A DNA stretch of 64,000 bases from Strigops habroptila (GCF_004027225.2 NC_044297.2:5290047-5354046), one strand, 5' to 3'; numbered from the stretch's first letter, positions 24,326 through 36,354 are shown. The notes: generated by a model not told the origin, from the letters alone. Program-made: numbers and translations.

Positions 24326-26347
24326 AGCTTGTACGGAAAATTCCCATCTCCAGTTCCCTGACACATGCCAGAAGGAGATTGAGTTTTAAAACCCTGTCAC
24401 TGGGAATATGAGCGTCTGGTAACAGCAGCCTGGAAAGTAAAAAGCATGATGGGCAGAAGAGTTTGATTAATCTTGTTGGTTTTCCATCCTCTCTCCATGC
24501 CTCTGACGTGCATGCACACGGTACATCTTGCCCTTCCTATCCTCCAGCCCAGGCAAATTGGGCAGGCAGCACCCCCGGGTCTGGTGAGACTGGGAACGTT
24601 TCACAGGCAGCTTTTCCCTTCCGAATCAAACCAAGCAGCTACAATCTGGAAGCTTTCCTATGATGATGATTTTTATATGCTTTTAATAAGTGCAATCTGA
24701 TCAAGAAACTGCTGAAACATTTCTGGAATGTTGGATCATTTTGTTTTGATACTGTCAAAACAGTCATGGCACTGAAGGAAAACTCTTTCATTTTGATAAT
24801 GTCAAAGTGTTAGAATCCAGGGTGATAACTGAGGATGGAGATACAGATCTGAGCTCTGCAGCCGCAGCACTTGTGTCCCCATCTGGAGCCATACCCATGC
24901 AACCATTCATCAAGGAGGCACCAGAGAATCCATCCATCCTTTGCACTCTGCCTGGACACTGTCCCCAGTTCCCACTGCCTTTTCCATCACTCTTTGTGTT
25001 ATTTTCAAGCCATTTAGCAAACGTTTTGTCCTTGGGTTCTCAAAGCATCTGTGCACTGGGCAGGGCTGTGCCTGTGATGGGCTTTCAGGCAACTTGTGCC
25101 TTTATTTTAATCTGGGATGGGCAAGGTGGTGTAGGGTTGGACTGGAAATGAGATTGAGTTGAGAGTGCCTAAAGTGCTTTTCATTGAAGCTTTCAGCAAT
25201 TTTCAGTATCATCAGTCCTGTCAAAAAGAGATACAGCAGGAAAACACCAGGGGCAAATGTGACTGGGTCCATGTGCAGGGGTTAGGAATGAGTTGGGCTG
25301 CCCCTGCCTTGGAGTAGATGCTGACCCAACCCTATGGTTCTGTCCTCATTTATACCTCAAAGCACACTCGGCTGGTTTCCCCAAACCCACCACATGAAGC
25401 ACAGACAGAGACTAATTTAAATGTTTTAGCATGACATTCACCTGAACAGGAGCAATTTTGTTCCTAACATGGATTTCTGGGTGGCTTCATTTTAGAAGCA
25501 GCATAACATGGTATTAGTGCACAAAGCAAGTCCAATAAGCATGTGATTAACAACCCCCGAGATTAATGTCATTGCTATTTAAATACAGAAGCACTTTCTG
25601 CATGTCCCTGCAGGTCTCCAGGTGATTAGATCTGAGGTTACCAAGTGCTCTGGGGTTCAGTCACCATAAAGGGGGGAAGCTGCTGAATCTCCCCAAGTGC
25701 TCTGGGTTGAAGATGGGAATAGCACAGGCGTTGACTCTCCCATCAGCTGCAGTTTACCTGTACCAAAGAGACCAAGATTAATGTAATCACCAAGTTAGCC
25801 TTTAAGGAAAAGCAATAACATAGAGCACGCTGCTCCTGGGTGCCTGTTTTATGAGCGTGTGATGCATCCCCATCCTGAGCAATGCTGTGCTGGGCATACA
25901 AGTAGTAGAAACAAAACTGTCATAAAATGATAAAATCATCACCCAAAACACACACAGCTCAATTTGGGGAATCCCATCCATCGAGCTGCCTCCCAGATAC
26001 ACCCACCCATCAGTCACCCCCCGTGCGCTCCGATCCATCAGCGAGAGTTGAAATGAAACATTTTTATTGATCTCAACTCTTTTATTTGATTCTCTGTGTT
26101 TCTCAGCAGACGTTTCTATTCCACCTGGGCTCAGTGTTTGGTCCCCAGGGCTCAGGCACTCACGCTTCAGGCACTGGTGTGACCTCTTGGTCTCTGACCC
26201 GTTTAGAGCAGGGTCATTTTTATGCCCCCACTGCAGCAATGTCCATGGTCCAGCAAAGCCATCCAAAAATGCATCTCTCAATGTTTGAGAAAGGACCTGA
26301 CAAACCAAAAAGCAGCCAGGGGAGGGTCTCTTGCAGGGTTTCTGTTT
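24326..26347. other. Unique noncoding stretch
   Basis: No gene is recognised. A pair of nearly identical palindromic sites lies at 24744-24759 and 24791-24806. An AT-richer, complex segment spans 25420-25620 (GTGATTAACAACCCCCG, GCTATTTAAATACAG), and another spans 26045-26105 (TTTTTATTGATCTCAACTC). The remainder is featureless. Confidence 0.6.
24744..24806. repeat. Two copies of palindromic TTTTGATAnTGTCAAA
   Basis: TTTTGATACTGTCAAA (24744-24759) and TTTTGATAATGTCAAA (24791-24806) differ at one base and are 47 bp apart. Each is a near-palindrome with arms TTTTGA/TCAAAA or TTTGA/TCAAA around five bases. The halves TGAT and TGTCA resemble PBX and MEIS/TGIF half-sites. The binding suggestion is inference. 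Confidence 0.7.
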
Positions 26348-26568
26348 AGTCCCATACTGGCTAGGACAGGATTTTAGGGGTGCACCAGTGTGTGCAACAC
26401 CTACAGGCAGGGACAGCTTCCACTAGAGCAGGTTGCTCCAAGCCCCTGTGTCCAACCTGGCCTTGAACACTGCCAGGGATGGGGCAGCCACAGCTTCTCT
26501 GGGCACCCTGTGCCAGCGCCTCAGCACCCTCACAGGGAAGAGCTTCTGCCTAATGTCTAATCTAAATT
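26348..26568 (-). mobile_element. CR1: CR1 LINE 3' end with eroded terminal part
   Basis: From 26402 onward (AGGCAGGGACAGCTTCCAC) this antisense copy matches the other CR1s closely, through GTGCCAGCGCCTCAGCACCC and GGGAAGAGCTTCTGCC. The terminal ~55 bp (26348-26401) are recognisable only loosely (AGTCCCATACTGG, CCAGTGTGTGCAACACC). At its 5' end it switches to TAATGTCTAATCTAAAT, resembling the form in other CR1 subfamilies rather than CAGAGCTCATCTCAA. Confidence 0.9.
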
Positions 26569-27500
26569 CTGGGGACATCAGCTTCGGGCTGAGATTTTAT
26601 GGGACCGAAGGGGCTTCCAGGATCAGTTGCTGGATGCAGGGGGCGGGGACACAGGACAAAACCCAGCCCTGAGGATTTCAATCTTGGCACTGATTTCCCC
26701 TGTGACCACCCAAAATCCTGTCTCCCCATGCTCATAGGATCCCTCCTCCTCTTGAGGGCCCCAAGCTCATTCTCTAAGCATTTTCCAGAAAAATCACAGC
26801 TCTGTTATTACATGCCTCACAGCTTGTTGCCAAAGGGGCTTTTTGTTCCCCTCAGGCACTTTGTTCCTTGCAGAAATTTTTGCTTTCTCTGCTCCATGCA
26901 GAGCCAAAGAAACGCTGCAGAGCTACCTGGTGCCACAGGCGAGACCTCCAGCACAGGCATCCATGTGCCAGTGGTACCTACCGTGCTCCCTGTGCATCCC
27001 TGGGATGCTTCTGGGCAGGCTTTGCTCCTTGTTTCTCAGCCCCTTGCTCTGTGAGAAGTTCCTAGAATATCCAAATCCAAGATGAAAAGCTTCCCCCCCC
27101 CACCCTCCCAGCTGCTTGTAGCAGGTTTGCACACCCATCTCACCCTCACCCTACCCAGCCCAGCAGAGCAACACAGACCTGGGTGCTACTCTGCATCCTG
27201 CGTGCCTCAGTTTCCCCATCTGCAAAATTAGGGCATTGCCAGTGATCCCTGGAGCAAGGTAGCATCATTGCTACATGCTGGAAGTCAGCTCCAGGCTGTC
27301 CCAAAGGCTCTCCTGCAGCCCAGGAGTCTCCCCAGGCTGTGGGCAGGGTCCTTAGGGAGAAGGTAGTTGTAGAGTCACAGCTAATTTGCTCAGAGCCCCA
27401 AAATCAGTTGATTCAGTTCCACATGGACCCGCTCAGGGACGAGCTGAGCACCAGCAGAGCCCATTAGCACTCAGCTGCGTTCTGCTGCTCGTTCTGCTCC

Positions 27501-27650
27501 CCTTCCCGGAATCAAATTAAATCTCTTTTATTCGTTCCCTTTTTGTACACAACTCCTTGCACAATTAGTGAATAATTTGAGAGCACAAACTAATTGCCTC
27601 GCTCCGTCCTCACCCCGCGAAGCTTTTTGCTTTCATTTTGCTTTTAGTTC
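27501..27650. other. Candidate conserved noncoding element
   Basis: The block contains GGAATCAAATTAAATCTC, GCACAATTAGTGAATAATTT and CAAACTAATTGCCTCGC, ending in a GC-rich CACCCCGCGAAGC and a T-rich tract. It is complex AT-rich sequence with repeated TAATTnnC-type cores. Function is inferred. Confidence 0.35.
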
Positions 27651-28734
27651 ATTTTTATTGGGTGAAGAGAGAAGAGAAACACAATGAAACCAGCAAAAAA
27701 AGAGCTGGGTGCTTTGGAGGGGAGATGCAGCCTGGGGGGAGTGTGCTGAAGAGCACCCACAGGATGCTTTTCCCAGAGGAATGGGGCTTTGCTCCTGGTG
27801 TCCCAGTGCTGCTTCCCAAGACCCACTCACAGCTCATCTCTTTGTGCTAAGATACAAAATCCTCCTTTTTATTAGCTCTCAAGCACTTTGCTTTGCTAGA
27901 GATTGGTTGATTTTACTGCAAATCAGTGCTTTTGGCTGCTTAGGTCTTAACCCGTCCACCCAGGCTGCCTCAGTGGGTCACATTTGGAACCAGGATGGGA
28001 AGAACACCAGACCCATGAGGGATTGGAGTAGCGAGGTCCCCATCCCACCACTTATGTTTTGCTCATCCACGGACAGCCTGGCTGCATTTACAAGCAAGAT
28101 ATTTGCTTACTACCCATCATCCACGTTGTCGTGATCCCTGAGCAGGTTCGAAACGAAGGGTCAAGGCTGCCTGTTCCCTCTGATAGATCCCTGAAGCTCC
28201 GGGAACCCAATCAATTGGAAGTGACATAAATCACACTAATTAAACTATCCTCAAAGCCCATATCACAGCCTTCAGGGGCCGGCTGCGGCGTGTGGATGGC
28301 CCCTTGGCAATCCAAATGCTGCCTACTGGCTCCCGGCGGTCCCTTGGAGCAGACTTTGGGATAATTGATTTTGTGGTCCCTTTGCTTTATGGATGTCAGA
28401 GCCCTTGGAGTGGGGTCAGAGGCAGGGAAGATGGATTTAATTAGCTGCTTGTTTCTCCACGGTGCTGGCTGGAGCATACAGGTGTTTGTAGGCTGCACTA
28501 GGCAGCAAACAATGGGATCTGCCTGCATTTTTCCAAGCATCGCCAGCCTCACTCTTTTTTCTGGAGCCTCTTGCTCCTGAAACGCTGGGAATCCAGGTGC
28601 TACCAAAGCATTTTAGGGGGGATTCTAATGGAGATCAGAAAGACAAATTAATTCTGAGTGGGAATATTATTCCCCAAGGTGCTCCAGAGGGGCAGCGATG
28701 CTTTGCTGGGTGCTTCCCACTCCACAGCATCCCC

Positions 28735-28840
28735 GGTCCCCCGCTCATGAATATTCACACGGCGGCTGCTGCGCTTTATTCCGTGCTGTGCAATTATCAT
28801 TTTAAAGGCTCTCAAATGCTTATCAGACTGGAGCATGGTT
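28735..28840. other. Candidate conserved noncoding element
   Basis: GCTCATGAATATTCACACGG is followed by CTTTATTCCG and GTGCAATTATCATTTTAAAG. The block keeps several CpGs (CCCCGG, ACGGCGGC, GCGC) next to AT-rich cores, which is unusual in this CpG-poor window and fits selective constraint. Confidence 0.38.
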
Positions 28841-30160
28841 TAAAGAAGGGTTGAGCTGGTGCCTGGAGGGGGGTTAGCTGAAGGGAGCTCTGCTGTGGAG
28901 GTGGGTTGTGGGCAGGCGTCAGCATTCCCCTGTCCTCCTGTGTGTGAAGCCACTGGGCTGGCTTTTGGGGATGGTGGCAATGGGATTATCCTGCTCCCTT
29001 CTGCTCTCCTCCTCCCCGGAACACTGCCAGGCCTTGCCGCTTACCCTGTGTAATGAGCTTTCAAATCCGCAAGCAAAAAGGCTGGGATAAATCCAAAGCT
29101 ACTCGAGGATTTCACAACCCACTCCTTGGGAAATGCTGGTGAGGGTGAAGAAAAGCGCGGCTCTCAGCCCACACCACACCTGAGGGGAGGCCTCCTGGAG
29201 CTGCTATTACTGCTCTGCCATGATCATTCATATTCTGGGAAATATCCAGGAAAAAACGCTTTGCATGCAGTTTCCCACGTGTGCACGAGGGGGTTTTCTT
29301 ATCCCTGTTAAAATTAATTCACACAGAGCAAGCAGAGGGATGCTGCACAGAGGGGGCTGTCGCAAGAGAAACGTGTTTCCATCAGATATCATGCTCTGCT
29401 GCGTGTGCTAAGCCCAGGCAACATCACCTCAAAGCTGCTTCTCCCAGCCATGGGCCCTGGTTTATGCCTAGAGTCTCTCAGAGTGTTTTCAAGGCACAAA
29501 ATAAATAATGGAGCATCGTTTGTTTAAGTGTTAATAGCTTCCAGAGGAAGGATTGTTGCCATTCATGTGGGGCAGAGGGACTCTGGCAGCTCTGGAAGAG
29601 CATGTGGCATCACAGCTTGGCTTGCTCTTTAGAAGTGCTGAGCATCCAAAGCCAGGGCTGGGGAAGGAATGGGAAATGAGAACATGATTTCGCAAAAGCT
29701 CCTGATGTTTCTGGTGGTTTTGCATTGGGCCCTTTCCAGTGCTGACTGGGAATATCTTCCCTCCCACTGCCCACCCCCTCTCCCTGTTCATATGCTGCTC
29801 GACATGTGCTGAGGGTTTTCACTGGAAGCCTGACTATCAGAATCCACGTAAATGGGCTTCCAGGCGTGGATAGCCAGAACCCGGGCAGAACTGCAGTTTT
29901 CCTGTTTTCCCTGGGAATAGGTGTTTCCCACAGAAGCTTACGGAAACCCTATTCCACTGGAAATCTCTGTGCAGAAACCCAAGTTCAGTGGGATTACGGA
30001 ATTTCTCAGGGCTGTGCCCAGCCTCGAGCTCCCTGGCACACACATGGGAGGCTTCATGCTTCACATTCACCCAGCTATCTCTTACAAAAGGTCCAATCTG
30101 TTGCTCTGGACTTGTCCTACTGCAGGTACAGGAGAAGGGCCACTTCCATGGGATACCTCA

Positions 30161-30259
30161 GTGACATGGTTTAGTGGAGCACTTGCAGTCCTGGAGTAAC
30201 GCTTGGATTTGATGATCTTAAAGGTCTTTTCCAACCTTCTTGATTCTATGGTCTATGAT
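30161..30259 (+). mobile_element. CR1: CR1-family 3' end, divergent subfamily (CR1-X/Y-like)
   Basis: A short sense copy has GTGACATGGTTTAGTGG, then GATGATCTTAAAGGTCTTTT, CCAACC and the tail TGATTCTATGGTCTATGAT. TTTGATGATCTTAAAGG replaces the GGATGAGCTTTAAGG of the other copies, which points to an older CR1 lineage of the X/Y type (family naming from memory). It is severely 5' truncated at about 100 bp. Confidence 0.85.
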
Positions 30260-31585
30260 ATGGGTACCTCCTGGGCCACTCTAGAAAGGTCCTGCCTTCC
30301 ACCATGGATCAGACATGGAGGAGAGCACTTTGGCAGAGCAGATTTGGGTCTATTGATTTTACAATTAACACAGAGCCTGTGGAAAGGATGTTTGTAAGTG
30401 GATTGTCTGCTGGCTTGGATTTGCTTTTCTTCCTCCTTTCTTTGCATCATCAGGCCCATCACGGGTTATTTCCAGCCGTATCATGAGGGGGTTTGTTCCT
30501 GCCAAGAGAGCTGGATGTTACAAGTGTCCTTTGAATGTGCAATCACAGCAGGCAACTCCCCTTTCCCTCCCTTCCCAGGCGTCTAATTTGGGATCTTGTC
30601 CACGATTAAGCTCAGTGTCTCATAAATTATGTTTCACCAAATTGCTACGTTAATAAGGGGCCGCGTGTTCTTGGAGGATCATTAATTATAGATACAGTTT
30701 TATTTCCCCTGCACAATTGCCCATGTTCCTCGCTGGGTTGACTATGCAGCCACGTCAGGTGGTGAATGGTGGGACAAGGACTGAGTGAGCAGAGCAGCTT
30801 AAAGACCCTTCACCATCCCGACTTAAAGGCTGCTTGCTGGGGTGAGAGGATATGATTCCTGCTGAGCTTTGCATCGACCTGTGTGATGATCTGTGAGTTA
30901 TTGCCAGGTCTTAGCTGTCTGTGAACAGCGGAGGGCAATGCCTCATCTCCAGCTCTGGCTTTCATTGCATGTTCCCCTTTCCCCATGGGAATTACAGGTG
31001 CTTTGCAGGGAGAAGCTGGAGGGGCTGCAGGGACCCCCCTGGATGGACTCAGCTCCAGACTCCAGCAAGGACCAGCCTCCTGAATGGATGCTCTGGTCCT
31101 GCATCCCTGCAGCAGCTTTTTGTACTTCAAAGCCTCCCTCTCCCCGGGATGTCAGGGTCTAATTGTTCAGTTCCTATTAATGAGATGCCTCTGATAGCAA
31201 AACTGCCCTGCAGGGTTATGTTATCATTATTGATTCATTATTAACAATCACTTAGGCCAGGCTGAAGGTTTAGGCTGTGCTCTCTGTGCTTTGGAGAGCA
31301 CCCAAGGAGCTTCGGGAATCGATGGCGAGTCTTTCCATCCGCACAGTGGGGCTGTGCCAGGCGGGGTGTGGAGCAGATGGTGGGAAAGATGCTTCCCTCT
31401 GTCCCGAGCAGGGCTGGGGGTGGCAGGGTGTCGCCAGGCAGCAGCACGATGTGAGCTGCACCTGGAGTGAGGGATTTCCCTGGAGCCAGCAGGGAAGAGA
31501 CATGTTTACCGAGATGATAAATTCCCTGCTTGCAGATTTATTACAAGAACTTGAAGGGACGGAAAAGTGGATTGGAGGGTGGGGG

Positions 31586-31606
31586 GTGTGTGTGTGTGTG
31601 TGTGTG
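31586..31606. repeat. (GT)10 microsatellite
   Basis: A perfect GT dinucleotide run of about 21 bases follows a G-rich lead-in (GGAGGGTGGGGG). It is a likely length-polymorphic marker. Confidence 0.9.
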
Positions 31607-32189
31607 AAAGCTGTTAAACTTTTATGTTGTGCTGTAATGGTAAACGAAGTCCATCCTGCACTTTATATAGTCCCTGATTAAATAATTTCCCCTTTCCGCT
31701 GCTCTGAAGAGAGGTTGAGGATGTCCATTGGTGTAAGAACCCCTTTGCATAGAGGTAGATCAGGGCCTTTCCCAAAGAAATCCTGGCCTTGCATCACAAG
31801 TGAAATGAGGGCGCTGGGTCTCAGAAGGGATTCAAGCCAGCCAGAGGGGCAGGGGGACACGACTTCATCTCTCAGGGCTCCAGCCCTGTCCGTGAGCCGA
31901 GAGGCAAGGTGATGGACAGATATCGCTGGCCGCCTCCTCCATCCCTTATTCACTGAGCCGATGGCTGTATGACAGATTCTTCCTCCCTATGAGCTCTGGC
32001 CAGGATCATCATCAATCACATCTCCATGGGGGAGCAGCTCCAACTTGGGAAGAGGACCTGGGGGAAGCAGAGCCCGCTGCTTCCAAACCCTAAAGAGCTG
32101 GTCTGCTCTAGGATAGTTCCTCCTGCCCTCCCATCACTTTCAGCACACAGGCACACACAAATCCACCTTCTTCCCTGCTTCTCATCAAA

Positions 32190-32340
32190 GATTCAGCAGC
32201 AAAGAGACAATGATATTTGCAGTGAGCTCACAGAGGCTCATCGTCTTTGCAGAATATACTACAGTACACTTACTAGTACATTAGGAAGCACTATAAATAT
32301 TTAAAGCTAAACTATCATTGCCCAAATAAATGAGCAAGCT
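32190..32340. other. Candidate conserved noncoding element
   Basis: The block contains GACAATGATATTTGCAG, GCACTATAAATATTTAAAGC and AAACTATCATTGCCC. It is complex, AT-rich and free of transposon sequence. Function is inferred only. Confidence 0.3.
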
Positions 32341-34794
32341 CCAGTGGCTCTCCGTGCACTCTTCTTCCTTGCCTTAACTCAACCACCTCTCAGCCCCGCC
32401 CCAGGAAGCAGAAATCAGTGAGATGCTGCTTTGATTCAAGATTTTGGCACATGGATGGGCTCTTTCTCACCCTATGGCCACAGCCAGTGCTCAGGGATGC
32501 TGAGACCAGGGCTGGTCTGAGCTCTAAGGATGCTCTGGGAACACTGGGATGCAGCAGGTCTCTGAGCATCCTGGGCTGGAGGAGGCAGCCAAAAAATTGC
32601 TGGAGAGATGGACTTAGCAGAGCTCTTGCAGCTCCCCTGCCCTTTTCTGGGACTGTACGGTGTCTCTTTGAAAGATGACAGCAAAGGTGTCTTTATGAAA
32701 TGTGCTACACCACATTCAGCCCAGTGCTTGAAGGTATTAAGCTAATATTTTCTGCCTATTACAATGTCTCCTGAATAAGCCAGTCATCCCAGACGATGAG
32801 TTGAAGGAACCCGGCTCTAGCAGCAAAAGCCTCCGTGTCCTCGGGGAGCTGAAGGGTCTGAGAGAGGGTTTGATAGTGAAAAATCTATTCTGAGCTAAAG
32901 CAAAATATTTGTAGGGGAAAAACCTATAGATCGTAGAGATGATAGCAAATTGGCAAGACTCAGTAAGCCCTTGTGCCCAGCTCAGCTATACATCAGCAGC
33001 AAAATAAATATATTGATAATTCTCCTTTGGAAAAGTGTCTATAAATTACGGTTGCTTGATGCTGCTAATAAGGCAGTGGGTGATGTGACCAGCACATTAA
33101 AACCTGGCTCCTAGTTCTGATTCACAGAACCTTCCAAACCTTGCTTCTTAGTCCAAGCTGAGAGAAAGCAAAAGCTTGAACCCAGGAGCAAATGCTGCCT
33201 TGTCACCAGAGCAAGGGAGGGGGAATTGGGGTTCCTGGTGACCCCCACATTGGGGTCTAGCAGCAGGACAGGGTTATTCCTACCCTGGAGATAACTGGAG
33301 CAGGATTTTTGCCCTGCTGGGTGTCTTTGGCCAAGCAACCACAGGCACTTTGCTCTGGTTTTCCCCTCCTAATTTTTTCCTCATCTATTTAGATGCCTTG
33401 CAATGATAGTGCTCATCTGCAGCACACATACAGCCCCAGTGTGACATGACCAGCACCATGGGGCCCATCACGTTATTGTTAGTTATTGGAAGGGAAATAA
33501 CTTGGCTGACCTCAGTGAATGCAATCACAGCATTCCTACAGCTAACCCCCAGGAAATACAGGGGGCTGCAAGCTTTTACTCTCTTTACTTACAAGATAAA
33601 TAAGAAACTCATTAGCTCTCTTCCCTTGAACTGGTTTAAACCACCTCTTGAAGTTATGACTCTTCCCATCAGGCCCGCCTGGTGATCCCATTCAGAACGT
33701 GCCGTGGGACCTGCGTAGTATCAACACCCTGTTTCATGGAAACTTCCTTTTCCCTCCAAGTCCCGGTTCCTGCCGGCGGTGCTGCTCAGCACTGTTCTGG
33801 TACCACCGAGCCTGTTTAATATCCAGTGATTTCCTGCTCCAAACAAACAGCACTTACTGGCCATTACTGCACGCAGTGCAGGCAGGTTTTCAATTAACTG
33901 CCCTATATAATTTTATGTTTCCAGTCTACTTGTGTGTGGTTTGTGCATAAACCCTGCAAAGTGACGGCCTGGGCACACAGGAGCCATGAACTGCTTTTTA
34001 AGAGGACATGGCTGGGAGCCACAAAATCGGGGATTTGTTTGCCACCAGCACCCAGGGGCTCCCATGGGTTTTGCCCTGGGCGGTTGGGTCCCCGCTGGGA
34101 CAACAGGTCTACCTCCCAAGGAACCGCAGCTGGATTCCTGCATCTGTACTCTCAGCAACCTCTGCAGCCCCTTTCTGGGGTAAAGAGGGTGGGTTTGGAT
34201 CTATTCCTGTGCCGAAGGCTTCAGTGTGGTGGGGATGCTTGGAGAAGTGGGCAGGTGGCTTGTTTTGGGCAGGAATTGCTGTTGTTAACCATTTACACTC
34301 TATTGCAATGTGAACCAAGCCCATCTTACAGCCACTTGCTGTTAACTTGGATAAAGATGATACATGTATATTTCCTCTAATAAAATCCAAAGTGCTCTTT
34401 TTTTTGTTTAAAATAAAAGAATTCCCAGCAAAGGCAGGAGTAAGACCTGGGCTCTGCCTGTCGATGTGATGAATGTGCTGTGGTCTGAGCCAGACCACTT
34501 AGCTTCCCCCTGTGCTTAAACTAATCCCTGTGTCCATCAATCATTGGGGGAAGAGACTCGGACCCTCATTTATTGCAGCTCGAATAAATATGCATAGTAA
34601 AGGTGGCTTTTCCTTACGGCAGAGATGGAAGGGGAAAGGGAGTAAGAAAAACCTTTTCCACCCCAGTACCCTGTGCCTTATAGTCATCACCCCTTGGAGA
34701 GCAGATTTCCCAGCATTAGCAATCTGGGAATGCCTCTGCCCCAAGATTTCCTCCCCTTCCCTGCAGCATCAAAGGGTGTAAGTAAATAACTGAT

Positions 34795-34985
34795 TACCCT
34801 GAAACAACTATACCCAATAGGAACTTACATCTGTGACCTGTGGTGCTTAAGACTCGGTAAATATGTTCTTAATAATCAACTGGTATTTATTTAATGCACA
34901 ATAATTCTGCTGTAAGCTCTAGTGAAATGCACAGTTAATTAAAAATGTCTTTGAAATAGGTCTCTAGGGAGAGTATTTTATACTA
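34795..34985. other. Candidate conserved noncoding element
   Basis: The block contains AACTATACCCAATAGGAAC, TCTTAATAATCAACTGG, ATTTAATGCACAATAATTC and CAGTTAATTAAAAATGTC. It is densely AT-rich, with no open frame and no repeat similarity. Another homopolymer T tract follows 25 bp downstream. Confidence 0.36.
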
Positions 34986-35009
34986 TCGAAAGGGCTTCTT
35001 TTCCCTTTG

Positions 35010-35024
35010 TTTTTTTTTTTTTTT
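35010..35024. repeat. 15-T homopolymer
   Basis: Fifteen consecutive T follow CCCTTTG. It is a simple low-complexity tract without an adjacent recognisable retroposon. Confidence 0.85.
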
Positions 35025-35320
35025 ACCCTTTTCTCTGTCTATCCCTGCTGTTAATTGTATATTATCCCTGTAATCCTGATGCTATTTGCAGCTGGGTGCC
35101 CATGTTCAAGCTGTTCCCCCTGGTAGGTGGGCACTGGTGGGGGCTTGGCTTTAACTTCTACTTGGTTCCCGGGATTTGAACATTTTCCCTTGTGGCAAAT
35201 CAGACAGGACTAAGGTAACTTCATCTCTCTGCTCCCATGGGACCAGCACGGGAAGGTTTGGGGCTGGGTGAGCGGTGGTGGGGATGCTCAGGATGCAAAT
35301 GCTGCAGAAATGGAGCCCAA

Positions 35321-35360
35321 GGGCAGCATGTCCTAATGGAGACAGCAGGACATGCTGCCC
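35321..35360. repeat. Perfect 14-bp inverted repeat (stem-loop)
   Basis: GGGCAGCATGTCCT (35321-35334) and AGGACATGCTGCCC (35347-35360) are exact reverse complements around a 12-base loop AATGGAGACAGC. The arms are GC-rich, so the hairpin would be stable in RNA or extruded DNA. Pairing stops immediately outside the arms (A opposite A), which makes it too short for a typical microRNA precursor. Confidence 0.92.
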
Positions 35361-35715
35361 ACCAAAGGCTGCCCTGGGAGGGAAGCAGAGTCCAGCCCCT
35401 TCCCTGCATCCCTGTCCCTGGCCGTGTTTGGGATGCTGATGAACTGATCCTAACAAGGACAGCTGGCACTGGCTGCCCTTCCTGCACAAAGGCGAGGTGA
35501 TTAACACTTACTATCAGATCCCAGCTGGAGGCCGGTAAACCGGCTGGAATCACTGGGATGTGGGGATATCCAGGGCTAGTGTAATTATAATTCCGATGTA
35601 ATCAGGAGAACACTCGAGCAGATTTTGTGCTAATGTTGTATTTTACATCGTGGTGTTAATCAGTGAGGTACTCTCTGCCCTGTTCCATGATGTCCCCAGA
35701 CCTGGGCCACCCCAG

Positions 35716-35876
35716 CTGCATCACTGCCCCATCCCTGGCAGTGTTCAAGGCCAGGTTGGACACAGGGGCTTGGAGCAACCTGCTCTAGTGGAAGGTGTCC
35801 CTGCCCGTGGCAGGGGGTTGGAACTGGATGAGCTTTAAGGTCCCTTCCAACCCAAACTATTCTGTGATTCCATGAT
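35716..35876 (+). mobile_element. CR1: CR1 LINE 3' end, about 160 bp
   Basis: A sense copy starts at TGCCCCATCCCTGGCAGTG, preceded by a weaker match. It carries GACACAGGGGCTTGGAGC, GGATGAGCTTTAAGG and a well-preserved tail ATTCTGTGATTCCATGAT. It is heavily 5' truncated. The tail preservation and low divergence suggest a relatively recent insertion. Confidence 0.96.
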
Positions 35877-36354
35877 CCCACAGCCCTTTTTGCTGCTTCC
35901 ACCCCCCTATTCCACCATCTGGGATGGAGAAACAGCCAGCAGCCAGGGTGGGATGTTTGTGCTTGGCAAAGGTTTGCTGCAGTGGTGGGAAAAATAGCAA
36001 ATAAAAAGCATCTGATTGATTGATTTTTATAGTTGTTTTTAACTAATGGAAGGGGAGGGCTTGGGAACAGGAAACATTTGTGGCCAGTCTCCAGTCTGTG
36101 CCAGAGCTCCCTAAGGGACTGTGGGGACTGTGGGGACTGAGCTGGAGGGCAGCCCTCCCCCTCGGACCTGGGCAGTCCCTTCTCCACTGGTCAGACTGGG
36201 AGAAATGGGAGGGCAGCTTTTGCAAACTGTGATGTCAAACCTGAGCCAGGGAAAACCCTTCCCTGGGGGCTTCAGGTGGAGAGTGCTGGGGTCCCCCAAA
36301 GCCCATGGCATGTAGATGGATCACAGGAGAAGCCTGGGAGGGGACACAGGGGCT

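Larger units (their letters stand above)
26569..30160. other. Unique noncoding stretch with AT-rich blocks
   Basis: No gene is recognised. An eight-C run lies near 27092. AT-rich complex blocks occur at 27501-27650, 28195-28255 (CAATCAATTGGAAGTGAC, CACTAATTAAACTATCC), 28610-28680 and 28735-28840. GC-moderate sequence with short open frames fills the rest. Confidence 0.6.
30260..35715. other. Unique noncoding stretch, 5.4 kb
   Basis: This is the longest CR1-free interval after the first 7 kb. No gene is recognised. AT-rich complex blocks lie at 30600-30725, 31155-31255, 31605-31690, 32190-32340, 32690-33060, 33820-33935, 34795-34985 and 35570-35670. A (GT)n microsatellite lies at 31586-31606, a 15-T run at 35010-35024 and a perfect hairpin at 35321-35360. 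The density of AT-rich blocks is highest here. Confidence 0.6.
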
